Positions 1 to 8,878 are shown, counted from the stretch's first letter. The stretch is 41,576 nucleotides of DNA from Acidobacteriota bacterium (GCA_016192845.1 JACPTI010000081.1:1-41576); one strand, 5' to 3'. Notes: a model not told the origin generated them from the sequence alone. Made by a program: numbers and translations.

Positions 1-71
1 CGGCGTTTGCCGGCGACTTCCATCAGCCCGAGCAGCGCGTCGGCCAGATCGGGTTCCGGTTGACCTTCTGA
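1..71 (+). CDS. TonB-dependent receptor, C-terminal end only
   Basis: Only the last 22 codons and the TGA (69-71) lie in the window. The encoded residues are identical to the last 22 residues of the receptor on the opposite strand at 165-3095, and the DNA differs from it by one silent base (CCC versus CCT for a proline). The C-terminus ends in an alternating aromatic strand (FRLTF), as expected for the last strand of an outer-membrane barrel. The gene is convergent with its twin, so the two form a tail-to-tail pair. How far the identity extends to the left cannot be seen. An assembly fold-back is the main alternative to a real inverted duplication. Confidence 0.7.
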   Translation, partial: AFAGDFHQPEQRVGQIGFRLTF

Positions 72-166
72 TAAAGTCACAAATCACAAGTCACAAGTCA
101 CAAGTCACAACATAGTGGTTCTGGTCAGTGGTTTGTGACTTGTGACTTGTGACTTGTGACTTTATC
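72..166. repeat. Inverted pair of heptad arrays between convergent receptor ends
   Basis: Five 7-bp units (GTCACAA, one ATCACAA) fill 76-110 and four units of the reverse complement (TTGTGAC) fill 133-160, with a 22-bp spacer. The inverted symmetry continues outward through both stop codons into the two receptor genes, so the whole could form a very long hairpin. The left arm has one extra unit. It could act as a bidirectional terminator, although there is no T-tract. Confidence 0.85.
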
Positions 167-3095
167 AGAAGGTCAACCGGAACCCGATCTGGCCGACGCG
201 CTGCTCAGGCTGATGGAAGTCGCCGGCAAACGCCGTCGGTTGCATGAACGACGACAGCGGCGCGCCGGTTGCCGACAGCCGCTGCGTCATGAGCGGGATG
301 AACGGATTCTTGGCGTTGAAGAGATTGAACACCTCACCAATCGCCTCGAGCCGCACCGTGCCCCACAGCGGAAACGCACGGCTGACGCGCAGGTTCAGCT
401 GCGAAAACGGCGCACGGCGGCTGCAGTTGACCGTCTCGCACGCGCCCGCCTCTTCCACCGTCGCGATACCGTCGTCGTTCAGCCCGGCGAACCTGTACGC
501 CCGGTCGGTCTTGTCGTTGACGTTGCCGTCGCCGTTGAGATCGAGCCCCTCGAAGGTGTGCACCGGCAGCGCCGAGCGGTAGAAGAAGATCGGCGAGACG
601 CGAAACCCCCACGGCACGTCAATGATGGCGCTCGCGGTGATGCGGTGGCGCGCGTCGGTCCGGGTGGAGGGGCCGTCCTGCACGGGCGCGAAGGGACGCG
701 TCACGTCCTGCACCAGGTTCTGGACGATCTCGTCGTACGCGGTGCCGACGTCGCTGGTGGCCTTGGCGAGCGTGTACGACGCGTTGAAGTCGAGCCCGCG
801 CCAGAACCGGCGCCTGACGGCGGCGATGAGCGCGTCGTAGCGGCTCGATCCATTGCTGAGGGCCGTGCGGAAATTGATCGAGTTCGGCTGGACCTCGAGG
901 TCGCCGAGAAAGCGCCGGCCGTCAACGATGGCATTCGGGCGCAGGCGCAGGTTGAGGTCGCGGCCGTCGACGCGGACGTAGTCGACGCTCACCGCGGTGG
1001 CGGGATCCAGCTCGCGCGCCCAGCCGAGACTTGTCTGATACGTAAACGGCTGCTCGAGCCGCGGCGAGACGACCTCGCCGGCCAGCGACGGTGCGTTCGG
1101 ATTCACCTGGTTCTGCGACGCAATCGTGGAGAGCGGGTCCGAGACGAGGAAGAACGTACCGTCGGGCCGGCGGATACCGGCCGGCGCAACGGCAACAAAG
1201 ATCGGGCCGGCGCCGCCCACGGCGTCGATGGCTGCGGTCAGCACGTTCGAGTTCGTGTAGCCGAAGTCGGTGTAGATGCCCCACCCGCCGCGGACGATCT
1301 CCCGGCCGTTGCCGCGCAGGTCGTACACGAAGCCGAGCCGCGGCTGGATGTTGTCGGTGTCGCCCCGCGGCTCCTTCCCGAAGTCCTCGAGCGCGGTTCC
1401 GGCGAACCGGCCGGCGCGGCCCGCCGCCTGCAACGCCTGGAAGTTTGCGTTGCGGCTCTGATCGAACGGAATGCCATCCACATAGTCCCAGCGCACGCCG
1501 AGGTTCAGCGTCAGCCGGTCGCTGACGCGCCAGTCGTCCTGCAGAAAGAGCGAGTACGAATCGATCGGCACGTTGAATTCGGTGGTCCCGCCGATCAGGA
1601 GAATCGACGTGACGGGACCGCTCACGTCGTTGGCGCCCAGCGTGAAGATGCCGCTCGTCCCCTGGCCCACCTTGACGAAGAGGTGCGGCTCGTGGATCCA
1701 GTTCACGCCAGACTTGAACTGATGGCCGAGCCCGCCCAGGGCGGTGGTGGTCCAGAAGAAGTCGTCCCGCAGCTGCCATTTCGTCTGTTCGACGCCCTGG
1801 TTCGCCAACGGGCTCGTACCGGCGGTCACGCGGTTCGGGAAGCGGAGGTGCGGTCCTGCGCCGGTGTCGGGGATGTCGTTGACGAAATTCGAGTACTGAA
1901 AGACGAGCTCGTTCAACGTCGATCCCCGGACCACCCAATTGTGGTTCATGTTGACCGAGTCGAACGTGTTGAAGCTCGTGGCCCAGGACGACCGCGCCGC
2001 GCGCAGCCCCGCCCCCACCGGTTGCGAGTTCCAGTCACGCCCGTAACGGAGCGCCAGGTAGTGTGCCGGCGTCGCCGTGGCCGTGACCTTCGTTGTAAAG
2101 AGGTTCTCGCGGAACGGCACGTCGTAGACGCCGTCCTCGGAGGTGAACAGCCCGAGCGTGCTGACCACCTGTGTCGTGTCCTGCTGCGTCCGCTCGTACG
2201 CGGCAAAGAAGTGCGCGCGGTCCTCGACAATCGGCCCGCCCAGGCTGCCGCCGAACTGGTAGCGCCGGTAATCCTGCTTGTCGAGCCGGTTGATCCGCCC
2301 GCTGAACGTGCGGGCGTTGATGCTGTCGTCGCGGAGCAGCGTGAACCAGCTGCCCGCCAGGTCGTTGGTGCCGCTCTTCGTCACGACGTTGATGACGGCG
2401 CCCCCGCGCCCGTACTCGGCGTCGAAGCGCTGGGTCATCACGTTGAACTCTTGGATCGCTTCGAGCGGAAAGAGCTGGAGCAGCCCGCCGGTGGTGTCGT
2501 CGTTGTTGTCGCCGCCGTCGACGATGTAGTTGACGTTCCTCCCGTTGCCGCCGCTGATCTGGGGACTGTACTGGGAGCTCTTGCTCTGCTCCGAATGGAA
2601 CCCGAGGCCGACGCCGGGGACGGTCGCTGCGAGGTTGGCGAACTGGCGGCCGTTGAGCGGCAGGCTCTCGATGCGCGCGGTCTCGACCACCTGGCCGACC
2701 GTCGAGGAAGTGACCGACACGACCGGCGCCTCCGACGTCACGGTCACCGTTTCCGTCAGCGGCGCCACGCGCAGGACGATATCCAGGTCCGTCGTCTGCG
2801 CGATGTTGACGATGATGCCGTCGCGCTGGAAGCGGGCCAGGCCGGCGCGCTCGGCGCTCACCTCGTACGCGCCGACCGGCAGCGCGGCGAGGAGGTACAG
2901 CCCGCTCTCATCCGCCGTGACCGCGCGCGTGAACCCGGTGTCGGGATTGCGCGCCGTCAGGGCGGCGCCGGGAATGCCGGCGTTCTGATCGTCGATCACG
3001 CGCCCGGCAATGCTGCCGGTTGTCTGCTGGGCGGCCGCGGGCAGTGCCGCGACGCTCAGCGCACCCGCGAGGACGAGCCTCGCGATCAGCGTCAT
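165..3095 (-). CDS. TonB-dependent receptor with carboxypeptidase regulatory-like domain
   Basis: This 976-residue protein has a signal peptide (residues 1-22, cut after an AAA-type site), a carboxypeptidase-regulatory-like beta sandwich (about 27-110, with GSIAGRVIDD and a DESGLYLLAALPVG-type stretch), a TonB plug (about 115-240, including LPLNGRQFANL and VNVVTKSGTN-like segments) and a long beta-barrel ending in FRLTF. The order is that of Oar/SusC-like receptors abundant in Acidobacteriota, which import large substrates through the outer membrane with TonB energy. The substrate is unknown. The start at 3095 has a GGAGAT ribosome-binding site on the minus strand. The 3' end is duplicated in inverted orientation at the window edge. 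Confidence 0.9.
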   Translation of the reverse strand: MTLIARLVLAGALSVAALPAAAQQTTGSIAGRVIDDQNAGIPGAALTARNPDTGFTRAVTADESGLYLLAALPVGAYEVSAERAGLARFQRDGIIVNIAQTTDLDIVLRVAPLTETVTVTSEAPVVSVTSSTVGQVVETARIESLPLNGRQFANLAATVPGVGLGFHSEQSKSSQYSPQISGGNGRNVNYIVDGGDNNDDTTGGLLQLFPLEAIQEFNVMTQRFDAEYGRGGAVINVVTKSGTNDLAGSWFTLLRDDSINARTFSGRINRLDKQDYRRYQFGGSLGGPIVEDRAHFFAAYERTQQDTTQVVSTLGLFTSEDGVYDVPFRENLFTTKVTATATPAHYLALRYGRDWNSQPVGAGLRAARSSWATSFNTFDSVNMNHNWVVRGSTLNELVFQYSNFVNDIPDTGAGPHLRFPNRVTAGTSPLANQGVEQTKWQLRDDFFWTTTALGGLGHQFKSGVNWIHEPHLFVKVGQGTSGIFTLGANDVSGPVTSILLIGGTTEFNVPIDSYSLFLQDDWRVSDRLTLNLGVRWDYVDGIPFDQSRNANFQALQAAGRAGRFAGTALEDFGKEPRGDTDNIQPRLGFVYDLRGNGREIVRGGWGIYTDFGYTNSNVLTAAIDAVGGAGPIFVAVAPAGIRRPDGTFFLVSDPLSTIASQNQVNPNAPSLAGEVVSPRLEQPFTYQTSLGWARELDPATAVSVDYVRVDGRDLNLRLRPNAIVDGRRFLGDLEVQPNSINFRTALSNGSSRYDALIAAVRRRFWRGLDFNASYTLAKATSDVGTAYDEIVQNLVQDVTRPFAPVQDGPSTRTDARHRITASAIIDVPWGFRVSPIFFYRSALPVHTFEGLDLNGDGNVNDKTDRAYRFAGLNDDGIATVEEAGACETVNCSRRAPFSQLNLRVSRAFPLWGTVRLEAIGEVFNLFNAKNPFIPLMTQRLSATGAPLSSFMQPTAFAGDFHQPEQRVGQIGFRLTF

Positions 3096-3099
3096 GGGA

Positions 3100-3180
3100 G
3101 ATCTCCAGAGCCTGACAAATCGGAAATGACAGATCGGAAATCAACAATCAGAGATCACAAATTCAAGAGTGTAACAGGTA
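3100..3180. repeat. Degenerate short tandem repeat upstream of receptor gene
   Basis: The AT-richer stretch contains loosely repeated words (AAATCGGAAATGACAGATCGG, then AATCAACAATCAGAGATCAC) of about 7-16 bp. It resembles an eroded version of the heptad arrays found at gene ends elsewhere in the window. It occupies the promoter region of the receptor gene. I see no clear sigma-70 boxes. Confidence 0.4.
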
Positions 3181-3182
3181 AC

Positions 3183-3434
3183 ATGCACGCCGTGGCTGCG
3201 GTAGATTTCCCAGCGGCGATCACGGTTTTGTATGTCGCTGGAGTCGTGTGGGGTCAGCTGATGAGCGATGCGAAGCCGCTCGAGCGCGTCGTCCTGTCGC
3301 TGCTGTGGCCGCTCGGCCCGCTGGCGTTCCTCGTTACAGTGACGATCCTGCTGGCCGCGTCGGTGATGGCCTACCCGGTCGTGATGGTCCCGGTTGTTGT
3401 CGCGCTCGTCTTCGTGTGGTGGCTTCTGTTCTGA
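3183..3434 (+). CDS. Small membrane protein of unknown function
   Basis: The 83-residue protein has an N-terminal hydrophobic stretch and two strongly hydrophobic segments near the C-terminus (about residues 36-56 and 60-83), ending in VWWLLF. A shorter start at the internal ATG of MSDAKPLER (3261) would leave 57 residues with both C-terminal segments and may be the real one. I do not recognise a family. It is convergent with ppk1 and separated from it only by a 9-bp tandem repeat. The coding call rests on the hydrophobic pattern and on reading beyond the receptor gene; it is tentative. Confidence 0.5.
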   Translation: MHAVAAVDFPAAITVLYVAGVVWGQLMSDAKPLERVVLSLLWPLGPLAFLVTVTILLAASVMAYPVVMVPVVVALVFVWWLLF

Positions 3435-3436
3435 AC

Positions 3437-3478
3437 GAGTCGAACGACTCGAACGATCCGAACGACCCGAACGATTTA
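3437..3478. repeat. 9-bp tandem repeat (CGAACGAYY) at ppk1 3' end
   Basis: Four to five consecutive units of the form CGAACGACT / CGAACGATC / CGAACGACC / CGAACGATT fill the gap between the stop codon of the small membrane protein and the stop codon of ppk1. The last unit runs into the ppk1 stop. It is another stop-adjacent short tandem repeat, of a different sequence from the GTCACAA arrays. Confidence 0.8.
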
Positions 3479-5653
3479 GTCGTTCAGCGCGTCTCCGTCG
3501 TGCTTCAGCAGAAACTCCTGTGCGTTGAAGCTGCCTGACGCCGCGTCCGGCCGGCCGTAGTGGCCCGACGCGTCGAGCACCATCGCGCGGTCGGTGTCGC
3601 GCAGGTAGGCGGCCAGCACGACGTCGCGCAGGTGTGCCAGCAGGTCCTCGTCGCGGACCGGCGTGAGCGTCTCGACGCGCCGGTCGAGGTTACGCTCCAT
3701 CAGGTCGGCGCTGCCGATGTACATCTCCTCGTGCCCGCCGTTGAGGAACCAGAACATCCGCGAGTGCTCGAGGAAGCGGCCGACGATCGACCGCACGCGG
3801 ATGTTGTGGCTGACGCCGGGGACTCCCGGGCGCAGCGAGCAGATGCCGCGGACGATCAGATCGATCGAGACGCCGGCCTGCGCCGCGCGGTACAGCACGC
3901 GGATCATCTGGTCGTCGGTGATCGCATTGACCTTGATAATGACCCTGGCCTCGCGCCCGGTGCGGGCGTGCTCCGCCTCGCGCGCAATCAGCTCGCACAG
4001 GCGCGCCCGGAGCTGGATCGGCGCGACCAGCAGCCGCCGGAACTCCTTCTGGTTCGAGTAGCCGGTCAGGTAATTGAAGATCTCCGCGGCGTCCGCGACG
4101 ATGTCGGGGTCGGCGGTGAAGAGCCCGAGGTCCGTGTAGACCTTTGCCGTTTCCGGGTTGTAGTTGCCGGTGGCCGTATGCACGTACATCTGGATACCGT
4201 CGGGTTCCTGCCGGACCACGAGGCAGAGCTTCGCGTGCGTCTTGATGTCCGGGAACCCGTAGACCACGTGGATGCCGTGCGACTCCAGCCGCTTCGCCCA
4301 CAGGATGTTGTTGCGCTCGTCGAAGCGCGCCTTCAGCTCCACGAGCACCGCCACCTGCTTGCCCGCCTCCGCCGCCTCGATGAGCAGATCGATCAGCGGC
4401 GAGTTCGCGCCGATCCGGTACAGCGTCATCTTGATCGCGACCACGTGCGGATCCTTGACGGCCGCGCGGAGGAACGCCTCCACCGATGCGAACGACTGGT
4501 ACGGGTGGTGGACCAGCTGGTCCTGGTACCGGAGCTGATCGAACAGCACGTCGGGATCCGCGTCCGGCGCCCAGAGCGTGGGCGGGGAGAAGGGCGGATC
4601 CTTCAGCTCCGGCCGATGCAGCCTGGTGAGCTGCATCCAGTCGCCGAAGCCGAGGCGCGCGTCCGTCCGCTCGACGAGATCCTCGGTGATTTCGAAGTTG
4701 TCGACAAGGATGTTGAGCACGCGCGCCGGCATGTCGGACCCCACGTGCAACAGCGCGAGCGCGCCGTGCCGGAGCTGCTTGAGGCTCGTCTCCACCGTCT
4801 CGAGCAGGTCGTCGGCCTCGGCCTGCTCGATCTCGAGGTCCGCATCGCGCACGATCCGGAACAGATGCGCGCCCTTCACTTGTGTGCCGGGGAAGAGCTC
4901 GTGGATGTTGGCGCGGATCACGTCTTCGAGAAACACGAACGTCAGCGTGCGCGGCGCGCCGAGCGACTCCGGGAGCGGGATGAAGCGGGGGAGAACGTCC
5001 GGCACCTTGACCCGCGCGAACTTCGTCCGGCCGCCGTGCCGCACCACCACCGCGAAGTTCTTGCTCAGGTTCGAAATCAGCGGGAACGGGTGGCCGGGGT
5101 CAAACGCGAGCGGCGTCAGCACCGGGCAGATCTCGCGCGAAAAGTACGCGTGGAGGTGGTCGCGAACCCCGTCGGACCACTGGTCCGGCTCCAGCAGCAC
5201 GATGTGCTCGGCCGCGAGCCGCGGCCGCAGCTCGTCCCAGCAGGCGGCAATCTCTTCGAGCATCCGCAGCGCCCGGCCGCGCATCGCCTCGAGCTGCTGC
5301 CCGGTGTTGAGCCCGTCGGGCGCGACGTCCTCGATCCCCTCGCGCAGGGTCTTCTGCGTCGTCGAGATCCGGATCATGAAGAACTCGTCGAGATTCGCCG
5401 CAACGATGGCCAGGAACTTCACGCGCTCGAGCAGCGGGTGCGACGCGTCGAGCGCCTGGTCGAGCACGCGCTGGTTGAACTCGAGCCAGCTCAGCTCGCG
5501 GTTGATGTACAGCGCCGGATTCTTCAGGTCGCCCGGATCGACCTGAGGCGGAGGGACGACGCGCAGCAGCGGCCGACGCGCGGGGCGGGGAAGCGTGCGA
5601 CGCTCGGTGTCCTGCCGCCGTTCGGCGACGGCGGTATCCCGCGGGGCATCCAT
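3476..5653 (-). CDS. ppk1: Polyphosphate kinase 1
   Basis: The enzyme reversibly polymerises the gamma-phosphate of ATP into polyphosphate. The order is the PPK1 one: N-terminal domain (YINRELSWLEFNQRVL), head domain (FFMIRISTTQ), and two phospholipase-D-like C-terminal domains. The autophosphorylated histidine lies in KTHAKLCLV, and the second conserved histidine in FLEHSRMFWF. The C-terminal GSADLMERNLDRRVE motif is intact. The ATG at 5653 gives 725 residues. A GTG at 5701 would add 16 residues but lies inside a palindrome, so I prefer 5653. Neither start has a clear Shine-Dalgarno. It is divergent from the aconitase-family gene. Confidence 0.95.
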   Translation of the reverse strand: MDAPRDTAVAERRQDTERRTLPRPARRPLLRVVPPPQVDPGDLKNPALYINRELSWLEFNQRVLDQALDASHPLLERVKFLAIVAANLDEFFMIRISTTQKTLREGIEDVAPDGLNTGQQLEAMRGRALRMLEEIAACWDELRPRLAAEHIVLLEPDQWSDGVRDHLHAYFSREICPVLTPLAFDPGHPFPLISNLSKNFAVVVRHGGRTKFARVKVPDVLPRFIPLPESLGAPRTLTFVFLEDVIRANIHELFPGTQVKGAHLFRIVRDADLEIEQAEADDLLETVETSLKQLRHGALALLHVGSDMPARVLNILVDNFEITEDLVERTDARLGFGDWMQLTRLHRPELKDPPFSPPTLWAPDADPDVLFDQLRYQDQLVHHPYQSFASVEAFLRAAVKDPHVVAIKMTLYRIGANSPLIDLLIEAAEAGKQVAVLVELKARFDERNNILWAKRLESHGIHVVYGFPDIKTHAKLCLVVRQEPDGIQMYVHTATGNYNPETAKVYTDLGLFTADPDIVADAAEIFNYLTGYSNQKEFRRLLVAPIQLRARLCELIAREAEHARTGREARVIIKVNAITDDQMIRVLYRAAQAGVSIDLIVRGICSLRPGVPGVSHNIRVRSIVGRFLEHSRMFWFLNGGHEEMYIGSADLMERNLDRRVETLTPVRDEDLLAHLRDVVLAAYLRDTDRAMVLDASGHYGRPDAASGSFNAQEFLLKHDGDALND

Positions 5654-5697
5654 AGGGGTTCGAGAGTCGAGGTCGGCGATCTTAGCAGAGTCGTATG

Positions 5698-5743
5698 ACA
5701 CGGTTCAGGTCCCCATTGGCCGAGGGCACCGACCTGAGCCGTT
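5698..5743. promoter_or_regulatory. Palindrome between divergent ppk1 and aconitase-family genes
   Basis: ACGGTTCAGGTC and GACCTGAGCCGT form a 12-bp inverted repeat with one mismatch, separated by about 20 bases, in the divergent promoter region. It could be an operator or a hairpin in either leader. No binding protein can be named. Confidence 0.35.
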
Positions 5744-5774
5744 GCAGAAGGGATGCCGTACTATTTTCTCAGAG

Positions 5775-7730
5775 ATGCGCCAGATCCGCGGCCGAGCGCT
5801 CATTTTCTGGGACCCCAAACAGCCGGGGGCCAGGTACCGCCGCAAGCTCGACGCCATCGATACCGACCAGATCACGCCGGCTGCAGACTGCGTCTCGGAA
5901 AGCCTCGAGACGCTCGACGAACGGTGGAAAGCCGGGGCGTTCCGTTACCTGATGCCCGATTTCCGGGCGCGCGTCCGGGGTGGTGAAAATTTCCTCGTGG
6001 CCGGGGATCGTTTCGCGATCGGGTCGTCGCGCGAGATGAGCCCGGCGGGCCTCAAGGGCGTGGCGGAGGAGGCCGGCCTCGAGCTGGTTGTCGTCTGCGG
6101 CCGCAACATGGGCGACATCTTCCGCCGCAACGCGCTCAACCTCGGCCTGCACGTCGTCCAGAGCCCGGAGGCGGTGGCCGACGCGCAGGACGGGGACGAA
6201 TTTGCCTTCAACCCCGACACGCGCCGGATCGAGAACCTCACGCAGGGGAAGGTGTACGAGCCGCTCCCGCTTACGCCGAAGGAAGAGGAGATCCGCCGGA
6301 GCGGCGGCATCATCGCGGTCGGCCGACGCGAGTTCCGCGAGTCGACCGGGCGGCAACCGGTCGTCGAGTTTCCAGACGAACGGCTCGCGCGCGGGATGAC
6401 GACGACGGAGCAGATCGTCTGGGCGCATCGGGTCGACAAGGACCGCCGCGTCGCGCCCGGCGAGACGCTGCGGGTGTACGCCGATCTGCTGCCTGCCTCC
6501 GACGGGACGGCGCCGTTCGCCATCCACACGTTCAACCAGATCACGGGCGGGAACCGGATCCGCCCGCGCCGCGCGGCCATCGCCAACGATCACTTCGTCT
6601 TCACCGGCCGCGACGACGACGAGCGGCAGACGGCGATTGGACGGGCGTTCGCGCGGCAGCACGGGATCGAGAAGCCGTACTACGCGACGCCGGGCGACGG
6701 CATCTTCCATTTCTACTTCCCCGAGCAGGGGCTCGTCCTTCCGGGGCAGTTCATCCCGGGCGCCGACTCGCACAGCCGCGCGTACGGCGCGTACGGCACC
6801 ATTGGCATCGGCGTCGGCTCGACGACGATCGGATTCGGGTGGGCGACCGGCTGCGTGTACTTCACGCTGCCGGAGGCGCGCCGCGTCGTCTTCGGCGGCG
6901 CGCTGCAGCCGTGGGTGAGCGGCAAGGACATCGTGCTGGAGCTGCTGCGGCGCTGGGGCGCGCAGCAGGCGCAGGGGATGTCGGTGGAGTTCGTCGACGC
7001 CGGCCGCCAGCTGCCGATCGCGTACCGCAACACGATCGCGAACATGATGGCGGAAGCCGAGGCGATGAACGGCATCTTTGCCGCCGACGAGGTCGCGTAC
7101 GCGTGGTACGCCGCGAAAGGAATCACGGCGTTTCCGTACCCGCGGATCGGACCGGGCGAGGCGGCGCGATACGCGATCGACGAAGAGCTGTCGCTCGGCG
7201 ATGTGGCGCCGATGATCGCGAAGCCGTTCAGCCCGGGGAACGCGTATCCGGCCGACGAGGTGGCGCGCGAGCGCATCCGCTTCGACAAGGGGCTCATCGG
7301 CTCGTGCACCAACGGCAGCTACGACGACCTGCTCCAGGCGGCGCTCGTCATCTACCACGCGCGCCGGGCGGGCGCCACCCGCGCGGAACGGCCGTTCCTG
7401 GTGTTTCCGGGGTCCGGGGGGGTTGCGCGGCAGATCGAGCGGCCGGACCCGAGGCTTGGCGGCGAGTCGATTGCGGGCGTCATTCGATCGGTTGGCGGCG
7501 AGATCCGACAGTCGTGGTGCGGCCCGTGCTTCGGGCAGGGACCGGACGCGCTCAAGGCGGGCGAGCGCGCCATCACGTCATTCAACCGCAACTGGCAGAA
7601 CCGGATGGGCGTCGGGGGCGAGGGGTACCTCGCCAGCCCGGCGGTCGTGGCCGCCTCGGCGCTGCTCGGCTACATGGGCCCGCCCTCAGAGCTGGGGCTC
7701 CGCTGGGATCCCGAACTCTACGGCATCTGA
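5775..7730 (+). CDS. Aconitase-family hydro-lyase with N-terminal swivel domain
   Basis: The 651-residue protein joins a LeuD-like swivel domain (about residues 1-150, with the active-site loop GSSRE at 83-87) to a LeuC/aconitase-type catalytic part (about 190-651). The three [4Fe-4S] cysteine ligands are present: GSCTNG (Cys511) and CGPC (Cys582, Cys585). The substrate-loop motif PGADSHS and the glycine-rich segment after it are intact. The family isomerises citrate, isopropylmalate or related hydroxy-acids by dehydration and rehydration. Placing the swivel first differs from AcnA-type aconitases, where it is last; AcnB also has an early swivel but with a HEAT domain not seen here. The substrate cannot be decided from the sequence. 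Confidence 0.85.
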   Translation: MRQIRGRALIFWDPKQPGARYRRKLDAIDTDQITPAADCVSESLETLDERWKAGAFRYLMPDFRARVRGGENFLVAGDRFAIGSSREMSPAGLKGVAEEAGLELVVVCGRNMGDIFRRNALNLGLHVVQSPEAVADAQDGDEFAFNPDTRRIENLTQGKVYEPLPLTPKEEEIRRSGGIIAVGRREFRESTGRQPVVEFPDERLARGMTTTEQIVWAHRVDKDRRVAPGETLRVYADLLPASDGTAPFAIHTFNQITGGNRIRPRRAAIANDHFVFTGRDDDERQTAIGRAFARQHGIEKPYYATPGDGIFHFYFPEQGLVLPGQFIPGADSHSRAYGAYGTIGIGVGSTTIGFGWATGCVYFTLPEARRVVFGGALQPWVSGKDIVLELLRRWGAQQAQGMSVEFVDAGRQLPIAYRNTIANMMAEAEAMNGIFAADEVAYAWYAAKGITAFPYPRIGPGEAARYAIDEELSLGDVAPMIAKPFSPGNAYPADEVARERIRFDKGLIGSCTNGSYDDLLQAALVIYHARRAGATRAERPFLVFPGSGGVARQIERPDPRLGGESIAGVIRSVGGEIRQSWCGPCFGQGPDALKAGERAITSFNRNWQNRMGVGGEGYLASPAVVAASALLGYMGPPSELGLRWDPELYGI

Positions 7731-7741
7731 GAGTACGTGGC

Positions 7742-7759
7742 GTCCGGCTTGAGCCGGAC
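7742..7759. repeat. Palindrome after aconitase-family gene
   Basis: GTCCGGCT-TG-AGCCGGAC is a perfect 8-bp stem with a 2-base loop just after the stop codon, bordered by TACGTGGC and CTACGT. It has no T-tract. It sits between convergent genes and may act as a processing or termination hairpin. Confidence 0.5.
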
Positions 7760-7987
7760 CTACGTCTCAGGCATGCGACGGAAATCTTCGTCGGCGCCGC
7801 CATCGGGCATCGCCACGCGATGGTTCTTGGGCGACGAGCGGCGCCCGGTAGCGAACACGCCGTGCGTGTAGGGGGGATCGCTTTCGTTGGTCGTCTGCGC
7901 AAGGTCGAACCAGAGATCCCAGGCGAGCACCAGCTCTTCATCGGTCATCCCGCGCAGGTTCCGATCGTCGTCACTGAGCATCTGCAT
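7760..7987 (-). CDS. Small acidic protein, unknown
   Basis: The 75-residue product begins MQMLSDDDRNLRGMTDEELV and is acidic in its first half. Its ATG lies inside the last codons of the upstream gene (overlap 7971-7987), a layout typical of translational coupling, so the two probably act together. No domain is recognised. The C-terminal half is rich in charged residues without hydrophobic segments, so a small soluble partner is likely. Confidence 0.6.
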   Translation of the reverse strand: MQMLSDDDRNLRGMTDEELVLAWDLWFDLAQTTNESDPPYTHGVFATGRRSSPKNHRVAMPDGGADEDFRRMPET

Positions 7988-8843
7988 CGGTGGTGCTCCA
8001 GCGAATCACTGGCGGCAGCCGCCGTTCGGCAACCTCGCACAGGCGGGCATGCGCCTCGCGGAGCGGCAGCTCGGAGAGCTCGAGGGCGCGACACTCGGCG
8101 AGGTACGGTTGGGCGGCCGCGTCGTAGGCTGCGAGCCGTGCACCGTCCTGTTGCTGCAGCATGTCGGTCTCTTCCGCCAGCGCGGTGACGACAGCGCGCC
8201 GCCCGGCGCCACTCCGGGCAGCGAGTACCGCCGGACGGTTCGACGAGAAGCCGGCGGAGGTGAGCGCAAGCATGCGATCGGGATCGGTGGTGAGGTCAAT
8301 CTCATGCTCCGGCGGCAGGAGCGCGGCCAGCTCGGCGATCACCGCATAGTCCTTCGCGCGTTGGGTCCGCTTCATCAGGATAAGCGATTCCGGATCAATC
8401 GCAATGAGCCGCCCCTCCGCAGCCCGATTGAAGAGCCTCTCGAGCGACGCAAACGGGACTCGCGGTGGGCGGCTCACGAAGTCGCACCGGATGCGGCGTC
8501 GCTTCTCGTCGAAGAACTCGAAATGACTGGACCATCCGCCGGCTAGCCAGCGGACGTCAAGCGGCGCGCCTGGCCGATACCTCGCGCCGCGCGTCTCAAG
8601 CTCGCGGAGCACGCGCTCGCACGCGTCCGGCGTTTCGCGGATCACCCAGTCGCCGTCCTTGCTCATGATCGCGATGCGATAGAAGACGACCGCCTGCCCG
8701 GAGGCGAGCGCAACCGTCGGCGCTTCCCGATTGAAGGCCTCGGTCAGCGCGAAATAGATGTTCTCCACGTACGCCGAGTATCGAGTATATCGTCGTCGGA
8801 TCGCGACCTGGGTGGATGCGAGGGACGTACGGAGAACGTCCAT
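7971..8843 (-). CDS. Hypothetical protein, possibly nucleotidyltransferase-like
   Basis: The 290-residue reading frame starts at an ATG (8843) giving MDVLRTSLASTQ. An early segment (VFYRIAIMSKDGDWVIRETPDACERVLRELETRG) followed by FEFFDEKRRRIRCDFVSRPPR and LFNRAAEGRLIAIDPESLILMKRTQRAKDY resembles the layout of nucleotidyltransferase-fold proteins that act on small substrates or in AbiEii-like toxins. I cannot see a clean GS-DxD motif, so this is only a suggestion. It overlaps the small downstream gene by 17 bases. Its own upstream region is only about 90 bp and contains a palindrome and then a broken kinase gene. Confidence 0.6.
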   Translation of the reverse strand: MDVLRTSLASTQVAIRRRYTRYSAYVENIYFALTEAFNREAPTVALASGQAVVFYRIAIMSKDGDWVIRETPDACERVLRELETRGARYRPGAPLDVRWLAGGWSSHFEFFDEKRRRIRCDFVSRPPRVPFASLERLFNRAAEGRLIAIDPESLILMKRTQRAKDYAVIAELAALLPPEHEIDLTTDPDRMLALTSAGFSSNRPAVLAARSGAGRRAVVTALAEETDMLQQQDGARLAAYDAAAQPYLAECRALELSELPLREAHARLCEVAERRLPPVIRWSTTDADAQ

Positions 8844-8878
8844 AGTGTCCGGCTTCCGCCTTCGCGCGCGTGAGCGCG

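Noticed and set aside
156..3434. Long + strand open frame of 1092 codons opposite the receptor gene
   Set aside because: It is an antisense shadow caused by high GC: composition is dominated by Arg, Val, Ala and Asp without domains, while the opposite strand encodes a recognisable receptor. Only its last 84 codons may be a real small gene.
3560..5698. 712-codon frame opposite ppk1, and similar antisense frames opposite the aconitase, VWFA and M14 genes
   Set aside because: The same GC-driven shadow pattern occurs; the true genes on the other strand carry intact motifs.
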